A stretch of DNA of 64,000 bases. Origin: Planctomycetota bacterium. Lineage in GTDB: Bacteria; Planctomycetota; PUPC01; JACPCR01. Below are positions 57,674 to 64,000 of this stretch, piece by piece. A program made the position numbers and the translations under genes. The first letter of the stretch is position 1, and each line of letters begins with the position of its first letter. The notes beneath the pieces were generated by a model. It searched no databases. It worked only from the letters and a program-made list of their open reading frames with translations, and had not been told where the DNA came from. The stretch is from contig JACPCR010000059.1 in the NCBI GenBank assembly GCA_016179685.1, positions 1 to 64,000 of the forward strand, given 5' to 3'.

Positions 57674-58654
57674 ATGAATTCGAGCGACGAGCCGGTTCGA
57701 TTTCATGTCGTGCCGAGCGGTGGCCTTTGGAAGGGTTGGCGCTGGCCTTGTTGCCTTCTGGCGGGGACGGCGCTGCTGGCCGGCGCGGCCTGCGGAGGGC
57801 TGGCGAGCGCGCTCCGGGCGGAGGGGCGGCCTCCCCTGGCGGCAGGATCGATGCCGATGGAGACGTCTCCGAGCGATCTGGGCCGGATGATGCACGACAT
57901 TCACGTGCTGCGGCAGATTTGGCAGCTTCGCCTGACGGACGCGCAGGCCGAGGCCTTGCTGGGCCTGGCCGAGAGCCTGGAAGGCGAACGTCAAGGCCTC
58001 GTGGGGCCGGGGCTGAAGCCCGAAGCGGCGGCGGTGCTGAAGAAAATCCGCCAGAGGCTGCTCGAGGACGCCCCGGAGACGGAGATGGGGCCGCTTTTTG
58101 AACAGTTGGGCCAGGTCCTCCCGCCGCCGGGCCAGGGTCAGGGAGAGCCGGGCGCGCCGCCGAATCCGCAGGAGATGGAGACGCGGAGGATGGACATGGC
58201 GTGGTCCAAGGCGGGCGAGGCGGTAAAGCTGCTTCAAGCGGACCAGATCATGCGGCTGCTGGGGGAAGGAGAGGGCGGCGGCAACTTGGCGCACCAGTGG
58301 ATGGGGCGTCTGTTTCAGGCCCGGGAGAATGCGCCCATGCGTGAGCCGGTCCGGCGAGACTTGGAGTGGAAGGTGGGCCGGATGCTGGGCCGGGGTGACG
58401 CGGAGCAGGAGCGCGCGGCCCGCGAAGAGGTGGCGGGCTTGATCGAGCGGACGCTGTCGGCCGAGGAAGGCGAGGCCGCGGCGCGGCCCAGCGAGGTGCT
58501 CAAGCAGTTCGAGAAGCTGATCCAGGCGCGCGTCCACTCGCCGTTCGAGCTGATGCAGCTTCAGGCGGAGCAGCGGATGCTCGAGTGGCTGATGGAGCCG
58601 CGGCTGGCGGAGCTGCTGCGGGAGAAAGCGGCTTTGCGCGCGGGTGCGGAATGA
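57674..58654 (+). CDS. Membrane-anchored helical protein of unknown function
   Basis: The 326-aa product has one N-terminal hydrophobic segment ('WPCCLLAGTALLAGAACGGLASAL'), a possible lipobox at 'GAACGG', and then long amphipathic helices rich in Glu/Gln/Leu/Arg ('LRLTDAQAEALLGLAESLEGERQGLV', 'LFEQLGQVLPPPGQGQGEPGAPPNPQ'). No domain is recognised. GGAGGGAGAAGCC before the ATG at 57674 decides the start. It lies between transaldolase (gap 49 bp) and the first kinase and may be transcribed with transaldolase. Confidence 0.75.
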   Translation: MNSSDEPVRFHVVPSGGLWKGWRWPCCLLAGTALLAGAACGGLASALRAEGRPPLAAGSMPMETSPSDLGRMMHDIHVLRQIWQLRLTDAQAEALLGLAESLEGERQGLVGPGLKPEAAAVLKKIRQRLLEDAPETEMGPLFEQLGQVLPPPGQGQGEPGAPPNPQEMETRRMDMAWSKAGEAVKLLQADQIMRLLGEGEGGGNLAHQWMGRLFQARENAPMREPVRRDLEWKVGRMLGRGDAEQERAAREEVAGLIERTLSAEEGEAAARPSEVLKQFEKLIQARVHSPFELMQLQAEQRMLEWLMEPRLAELLREKAALRAGAE

Positions 58655-58899
58655 CCGAAGTGGCTTGCGGCCAAAGGCCTCGTGAGTCGCCTACCGGCGA
58701 AGCCGTTCAGCGGCCCACGATGAATCGTCTGACGACAGGCGGGGAATAGGCGGCCGCCGATAATCCAGACAAAGGTCATAACGTGCTCGGTCATAGATTT
58801 CGGCAAGAAGTTCACCCAGGACCAATAGGGAGGTGCCTGGTGCAAGATTCGGCAGTTCTTGTGTAGAGGGATTCACGACGTGGTCATGAATCCTTCCGC

Positions 58900-61671
58900 G
58901 TGACGGCCATCCTCCCTAAAGAGCAAGCCTTGGAAACCACTTTCACGCTGAAAGACACCTACGAGGTTCAGCAACGGCTGGGCGAAGGCGGTTTCGCCCG
59001 CACGTATCTGGCCCGGGACCGGAGGAGCGGCCGGCCGTGCGTGGTGAAGGAGATTGACCTTGGGAACGTGGAGGACATCAAGACGGAGGAGCTGTTCGAG
59101 CGCGAGGCGCGGGTGCTGCGCAACCTCCGCCACCCGCGCATCCCGGAGTTCATCGATTTCTTCGAGGAGATGGACGACGGCCGCTGCCGGATTTTCCTGG
59201 TGCAGGGCTGGGTGGAGGGAAAAAATCTGGCGGACTTGATGGGTGAGGGCCGTGTCTTCTCGGAGGCGGAGGCCCTCACCATCGGCATCCACGTCGCCGA
59301 GGTGCTCGAGTATCTGCACGGGTTCTCGCCGCCCTTCATCCATCGGGACATCAAGCCGAGCAACATCATGCTGGGGCCAGACGATGAGGCGCATCTCATC
59401 GATTTCGGGGCGGTCAGGGACAAGATGCTGCAGGACCGGGAGCGGCGCGGCGGAGGCTCGACCCTCGTGGGGACTTATGGCTACATTCCTTACGAGCAGT
59501 ATCTGGGCCAGGCGCTGCCGGCGTCGGACGTTTACGCCCTGGGCATGACGCTCATCGTGTTGCTTGCCAGGAAGCAGCCGGTGGATTTCCGGACCTCCGG
59601 CATGCGGCCGCTCTTCCAGCCGTTCGTGCGAGTCTCGCCCGCCTGCCTCCGGCTGCTCGAGAAAGCGGTCGAGCCGGACTGGGAGGCGCGTTACCGGTCG
59701 GCGGCCGAGTTTTGCGAGGCGGCCGAGAAGGTGCTGGCGGGGCCGTCGCCCCAGGAGAAGGCGGCAATGGAGCGGCGTGCGCGCCGCCAGAAGAATCTCT
59801 GGATGACCTTGCCGGTCCTGCTGGCGGCCTGCGCGGCGGTTTGGGGTTGGAGGTTGGCCCGGCCTTTTGCGGGCCCTCGAGAGACGCGTCCGCTGCCACG
59901 GACGACCGTTCCCACTCAGGCGCTAGACTCGTCCCTGCCCGCGGAGTCACCCCCAGCGGACCCGAAGCGCGAAAACTTGCCGAAGGCTGTCTCCGGCACT
60001 TTCTTCCGGCATGTTCATCGGCCGGTATGGGCCACGGCCATCCAGGAAGACCTGGACGGGGACGTCTGGGTGACATCGGGCAACGAGCTGATCCGATATC
60101 GCCGCGGGGACGCTGCTTCCCCGGAACTGGTCTTCGATCCCGGGATGTTGATGGATGCGGAGATCGCCGACCGGGCTCGGCGTCAGGGAATCCGGTTTTC
60201 CGGTTGGGGCCCGATCTCGGCGAGCCTGGCCCGCAGTTCCAGCGAGATTTGGATCGGGGGGCGTGACGGCGTGCTCTACCGCCTGGCCAGCAAGGGCTGG
60301 GAGTGCTTGTGGGGCGCCAGCCGGTCCAAGTACTACGAGCCGGTCATCGCGTCCATCGCATACCACCGGGGACAGCTCTATGCCGTGAAGTTCGATCTGC
60401 CGCTCTGGAACAACGTCATGTGGCGACACCTCTGGCGATGGGACGGGGCGCAGAGGGTCTGGATGCTCGAACATCGCTTTGATGGCCCGGTAAAGCTGTA
60501 CGTGACGCCTTCGGACCGATTTCTCGCCACCATGCCTTATGGCGTCTGGGAGCAGTCCAGCAGCGGCTGGGTCTGCCTCGCCGGCTTCGACGACCGCAGT
60601 GAAAAAAACCAGATCACCGCGCTCACGGAGGATGCTTCAGGTCATCTCTTCGTGGGGACGGAGGATGGCATCGCTCGCCTGGATGCGAGGGGCGAAGCGT
60701 TGGCTCGGGGCCTGCCGGGGGTTCAGATCACGTCCCTGGCGGTCTCACCCCGCGGCTTTCTGTGGGCCGGCTCGAAGGAACACGGCCTCTGGCTTTGTTC
60801 GGATGGGAAATGGCACGGTTACGGCTACGAGCAGGGGTTGCCGCATAACCACGTCTTCGAGTTGCTGGCGGACCGGCACGGCCAACTCTGGTGCAGCCTC
60901 TATGGATTCGGGGGCTCGCTTGTAGCCTCGGAGGAGGAGGCGGTGAGGGCCGTCACGATGACGCCGAAACCGCTCCGGGCGGCGTCCGAGAACGACCTCC
61001 GGGTCCGCCTGGTCACGCCAGAGGGTGGGCCTGGCGGCCGTGCCTCGCAGGACTTCCAATTCCGCCTGGCCGAAATATCTCGCGGGGTGACCCTGGTCGA
61101 GCCGCGGTACATCCGGCGTCAGGAAGACGGGATGAGAATCCGCGGACTCGAGACGGGCCGGTATCGCCTGAATCTCTGGTTCGGGCCCTCGTACAACGAA
61201 TATGCGCCTGGCAACCTGCAGGGGACCATCGATTTCGACGTTCCGTTCCGAGAAGCCCCCGAGCTGTCCCTTCCGCTGAAATGGTGCCTCCATCTCTTGT
61301 TGCCCGTCAACAACCAGGGGACGATCACGTACGGGAAGGACCGGGAGACGTGGTATCCCGAAGCGCCCTCCTTCCAGAGCCCGGTCCGGTTCTCCTGGCA
61401 GTCCCTGGGCAACGGCGTGACCTATCACTACCGGGTCAGCCTTCGCCAGAAGGGAAAGGAGAAGGACAAGGACGAGGAACGGGAGGTGCAGGCGGGAACG
61501 ACGCAGGAGGGCCGGGTGTCGCTCGATCTGTCGCCGATCGGCCCCGGGGAGGTTTACCAGTTTTCATTGCGTGCGAAGAGGGGCGAGACGGCCGTCGGGG
61601 ATCTGCGCATCTGGAGCGTGCAGGGCCACTCGGGCACGGACCCGGACCTGAAATTCCGGGTCCGGGATTGA
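58900..61671 (+). CDS. Ser/Thr protein kinase with propeller-like extracytoplasmic domain 1
   Basis: The 923-aa protein has a Hanks-type kinase at residues 21-280: 'YEVQQRLGEGGFARTYLA' P-loop, K50 in 'VVKEIDL', 'IHRDIKPSNIML' (HRD 148-150) and 'LIDFGAVRD' (DFG 168-170). One membrane helix lies near 300-318. The outer part (about 370-680) has repeated 'DGDVWVTSGNELIRYRRG', 'SSEIWIGGRDGVLYRL', 'ASGHLFVGTEDGIARLD' and 'PRGFLWAGSKEHGLWL' units, a beta-propeller of the two-component-regulator kind. A C-terminal beta-sandwich follows. The start is a GTG; an in-frame TGA 6 bases earlier excludes anything longer. It senses an outside signal and phosphorylates unknown targets. Confidence 0.9.
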   Translation: MTAILPKEQALETTFTLKDTYEVQQRLGEGGFARTYLARDRRSGRPCVVKEIDLGNVEDIKTEELFEREARVLRNLRHPRIPEFIDFFEEMDDGRCRIFLVQGWVEGKNLADLMGEGRVFSEAEALTIGIHVAEVLEYLHGFSPPFIHRDIKPSNIMLGPDDEAHLIDFGAVRDKMLQDRERRGGGSTLVGTYGYIPYEQYLGQALPASDVYALGMTLIVLLARKQPVDFRTSGMRPLFQPFVRVSPACLRLLEKAVEPDWEARYRSAAEFCEAAEKVLAGPSPQEKAAMERRARRQKNLWMTLPVLLAACAAVWGWRLARPFAGPRETRPLPRTTVPTQALDSSLPAESPPADPKRENLPKAVSGTFFRHVHRPVWATAIQEDLDGDVWVTSGNELIRYRRGDAASPELVFDPGMLMDAEIADRARRQGIRFSGWGPISASLARSSSEIWIGGRDGVLYRLASKGWECLWGASRSKYYEPVIASIAYHRGQLYAVKFDLPLWNNVMWRHLWRWDGAQRVWMLEHRFDGPVKLYVTPSDRFLATMPYGVWEQSSSGWVCLAGFDDRSEKNQITALTEDASGHLFVGTEDGIARLDARGEALARGLPGVQITSLAVSPRGFLWAGSKEHGLWLCSDGKWHGYGYEQGLPHNHVFELLADRHGQLWCSLYGFGGSLVASEEEAVRAVTMTPKPLRAASENDLRVRLVTPEGGPGGRASQDFQFRLAEISRGVTLVEPRYIRRQEDGMRIRGLETGRYRLNLWFGPSYNEYAPGNLQGTIDFDVPFREAPELSLPLKWCLHLLLPVNNQGTITYGKDRETWYPEAPSFQSPVRFSWQSLGNGVTYHYRVSLRQKGKEKDKDEEREVQAGTTQEGRVSLDLSPIGPGEVYQFSLRAKRGETAVGDLRIWSVQGHSGTDPDLKFRVRD

Positions 61672-61734
61672 ACCAGAATGATTGTTTAACCACCAGGACA
61701 CTAAGACACCGAGACACAAAGGCTTTCACAATAA

Positions 61735-61839
61735 GGTTTCAGGTGTCAGGGAAGTCCCAAGCACCAAGGGCTGATAGGCCATTGCCCCTCGAAAGTCCTG
61801 AATCCCCACTGAAACCTGAAACCTGAAACCTGAAACCTG
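61735..61839. repeat. Dispersed inverted-repeat family B, between the two kinases
   Basis: The left end GGTTTCAGGTGTCAGG is mirrored at the right end by repeated CCTGAAACC units (three and a half tandem copies of ACCTGAA). It ends 4 bp before the ATG of kinase 2. Just before it, at 61689-61724, lies a GACACNAAG-type degenerate short repeat. Confidence 0.6.
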
Positions 61840-61843
61840 TTCC

Positions 61844-64000
61844 ATGCAAACCGGGTCCGTCCTCAAAGGAACTTACGAGATCGAAAGCCCCCTCGGCGAG
61901 GGCGGCTTCGCACGAACCTACCGGGCGCGGCATCGGCAGACCGGGCAACCTTGCGTGGTGAAGGAGATTGATCTGAGCCGTGTGCGGGACGTGAAGACGC
62001 ACGAACTGTTCGAGCGAGAGGCGCATGTGCTCAAACAGCTTCAGCATGCCCGGATACCCGGGTTCATCGACTTCTTCGAGGAAGAGGTCGATTCAGGCTG
62101 TCGCATCTACCTGGTGCAGGGCTACATCGAGGGCCGGAATCTGGCCCAACTGGTGCAGGCCGGGCGGCACTTCACGGAGCGCGAGGCGCTCGAGATTGCC
62201 TTGGGGGTGCTCGACATCCTGCAATACCTGCACGGCCTCGACCCGCCCATCATTCACCGGGACCTTAAGCCGAGCAACATTATGCTGGGGGCCGGAGACG
62301 ATGTGCATCTCATCGATTTCGGAGCGGTGCGGGAGAAGGTGATGCGCGACCGCGACGCCTTCGGGTTCGGGTTCACCTTTGTCGGCACGTACGGCTACAT
62401 GGCGTACGAGCAGTATTCGGGTCATGCGCTTCCGGCGTCCGATCTTTATGCCCTCGGGATGACCCTGATCTTTCTACTTTCGCACAAGGAGCCGACGGAC
62501 CTCGAGGCCTCGGGCATGAGATTCCAGTTTCGGCCGCACGTGAACGTATCGAGCGCGTGCGCGGACCTGATCGAACGAGCGATTGATCCGGACTGGCATC
62601 AACGGTATCCATCGGCTGCGGAAATGCGGGCGGACGTGGAGGGCGTGCTGGCTGGCCGGCCAGTGGCCCGGCGGCAGGCGCCCTGGCGCGGCCGGCGTCT
62701 GAAGAGGCTGGCCGCAGGTCTGACAGCGGCGGTGCTTCTGGGGACCCTTTGGGGGGCGGCCCATCTGACTCGGCCGAGGCCGCCGGCCCGGGGCCCCTCG
62801 ACCGTGTCGGCATCCGTGCCGCCGGGGCCGACTCCGACGGCCGACCGGGAGATTCGGGAGGAATTGCCATCGCGCCCGCCGAAGCCCGTCGAGGCCGTGG
62901 CGGGCACCCCTTGGGCGCGCCTGCCGGACTTGGCCAGCAAGTCCGGCCGCCTCCAAGAAGACTCCGAAGGAAACGTCTGGGTCGGCACCACCAACGAACT
63001 CGTGGCCTATCGCGATGGCGATCCGGAGGGGCCCGTCTGGCAGCTCAATCCATACTTTCTTCCCAGGATGACCGAAGGCAATGGCGCGGTCTGGCGCTCG
63101 GGAGGGTGGTCCGGCGTCATGGCTTTTTATGCGGCGCGGCCAGGAGAGATTTGGGTATCCATTTCCAGGGATGTCGTCTTGCGCAAGAGACGCGGCAAAT
63201 GGACTGCGCCGGAGTTCCCTTTGAAGGGAATCTCGGATTTTACTCCTTACAGAGGAAGGACTTACGTGGCAGGTCTTGGAGGCATCCTCGGCTGGTGGGA
63301 CGAGTCCGAGGGGGCCGAGGCGGGCCTCAGGCTGGATACGAGCTTCAAGGGTCAGGAAATTTCGGCCCTTTACGCCACAAGGGGTGGCGACCTGCTGGTC
63401 GTGACGAGCCGCGATCTGTGGAAGATGGCCGGGAAAGGTTGGGAAAAGCTAGGCGTCGATCCGGCGTACTGGGGCTACCTCTACAGAGTGGGCGAGGACG
63501 CCCAAGGGGCCCTTCTGATCGGTACCCTTCGGGGCATCTTCAACATCGGGCCGGGTGACTCCGTGGCCTCCCATGCCCTGGAAAGCATCCCGGTGAGCGG
63601 AGGCTTCTCGACCGGGCCCGATGGCGTCTCCTGGGCCGCCACGACGCAGGGCCTCTATTACCGAAAACCGGGCACCAACGAATGGCTGAAGGAAAAGATG
63701 CTGGGCGTGCTTCCAGCCGCCTCCTGCTCCGGGGTGCTGGCGGACCGGCACGGCCGGGTCTGGTGCGCCGTGAACGGCCGGGGCGTTCTGGTGGCCTGGG
63801 CAAAGGAGGTCCTCGAGGCGCAGGCCAGGCCGGCCCCGGAGACGCTGGCCGCGAGCGACGCGCTGCCCCTGTACGATCTGAAACTTTTCTTCACGTGGGA
63901 CGGGAGGCCTCTGCACGAGGTGACGGAGGCGACACCCGAATTTTCGCTAGGCCAGGCACGGACGATGAAGTATGAAAAGAGTCGCTGCCTCGTCGAGGGC
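61844..64000 (+). CDS. Ser/Thr protein kinase with propeller-like domain 2 (cut by window end)
   Basis: At least 719 codons with no stop before the window end. The kinase domain is very like its upstream paralogue: 'YEIESPLGEGGFARTYRA', K40 in 'VVKEIDL', 'IHRDLKPSNIMLG' (HRD 138-140) and 'LIDFGAVREK' (DFG 158-160). A membrane helix lies near residue 287-305. The outer part has 'EGNVWVGTTNELVAYRDG', 'PGEIWVSISRDVVLRK' and 'QGALLIGTLRGIFNIG' units of a propeller. The two genes are about 172 bp apart on the same strand and arose by duplication. No clear ribosome binding site precedes the ATG, because the dispersed repeat runs up to it. Confidence 0.9.
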   Translation, partial: MQTGSVLKGTYEIESPLGEGGFARTYRARHRQTGQPCVVKEIDLSRVRDVKTHELFEREAHVLKQLQHARIPGFIDFFEEEVDSGCRIYLVQGYIEGRNLAQLVQAGRHFTEREALEIALGVLDILQYLHGLDPPIIHRDLKPSNIMLGAGDDVHLIDFGAVREKVMRDRDAFGFGFTFVGTYGYMAYEQYSGHALPASDLYALGMTLIFLLSHKEPTDLEASGMRFQFRPHVNVSSACADLIERAIDPDWHQRYPSAAEMRADVEGVLAGRPVARRQAPWRGRRLKRLAAGLTAAVLLGTLWGAAHLTRPRPPARGPSTVSASVPPGPTPTADREIREELPSRPPKPVEAVAGTPWARLPDLASKSGRLQEDSEGNVWVGTTNELVAYRDGDPEGPVWQLNPYFLPRMTEGNGAVWRSGGWSGVMAFYAARPGEIWVSISRDVVLRKRRGKWTAPEFPLKGISDFTPYRGRTYVAGLGGILGWWDESEGAEAGLRLDTSFKGQEISALYATRGGDLLVVTSRDLWKMAGKGWEKLGVDPAYWGYLYRVGEDAQGALLIGTLRGIFNIGPGDSVASHALESIPVSGGFSTGPDGVSWAATTQGLYYRKPGTNEWLKEKMLGVLPAASCSGVLADRHGRVWCAVNGRGVLVAWAKEVLEAQARPAPETLAASDALPLYDLKLFFTWDGRPLHEVTEATPEFSLGQARTMKYEKSRCLVEG

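Overview
The window is GC-rich (my impression is low-to-mid 60s percent), densely coding bacterial chromosome. No phage, plasmid, CRISPR, rRNA or tRNA was seen. The organism is mesodiaminopimelate-type: MurE carries the DNPR motif and LysA is present. It has a diderm-style division cluster, three Gfo/Idh/MocA oxidoreductases, an Nramp-like carrier without the DPGN motif, and membrane-anchored kinases with propeller-like outer domains. That mix suggests an uncultivated lineage of the Planctomycetes/Hydrogenedentota/Sumerlaeota kind, but this placement is inference; no marker gene here fixes the phylum.

Layout. 0.2-4.2 kb: a secreted LamG-like protein, an orphan amino-DNA methyltransferase and lysA. 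4.2-5.3 kb: a gene desert with a Fur-like palindrome, a 46-bp hairpin repeat and a 239-bp MITE with an 8-bp target duplication. 5.3-19.4 kb, minus strand: a division and cell-wall (dcw) cluster in the order mraZ, rsmH, ftsL, ftsI, murE-murF (one fused gene), ftsW, murG, murC, murB, ddl, ftsQ. From ftsI to murB every junction is an ATGA overlap. mraY, murD, ftsA and ftsZ are missing from their usual places. Upstream of mraZ lie two groups of 10-bp-phased TGGG boxes that look like MraZ operators.

20-31 kb: endonuclease IV coupled to a PyrD-PyrK fusion; a small zinc-ribbon gene with a clear terminator; a receiver-plus-HATPase regulator; clpS; an Nramp-like carrier; a YdjC-type deacetylase interrupted by an in-frame TGA and coupled to a glycosyltransferase; a minisatellite; a methyltransferase; and rnpA-yidD without rpmH or yidC. 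31-44 kb: metabolic genes, namely a nicotinamidase-like hydrolase with a Nudix hydrolase, three Gfo/Idh/MocA oxidoreductases, queE, a dienelactone hydrolase, the aguA/aguB putrescine pair and a threonine dehydratase. 44.5-49.8 kb: three envelope-type genes (a GT-C glycosyltransferase, a DUF2079 protein and an SGNH hydrolase). 50-57.6 kb: a large low-complexity membrane protein, lon, hsp20 and transaldolase. 57.7-64 kb: a secreted protein and two tandem paralogous Ser/Thr kinases, the second cut by the window end.

The most unusual feature is the intergenic material. There are several families of dispersed hairpins, above all a set of about 46-bp palindromes with a GGGT/ACCC loop. Their arms differ from copy to copy but keep pairing through compensatory changes. 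They often sit just upstream of a gene, and one copy has become the C-terminal coding sequence of pyrDK.
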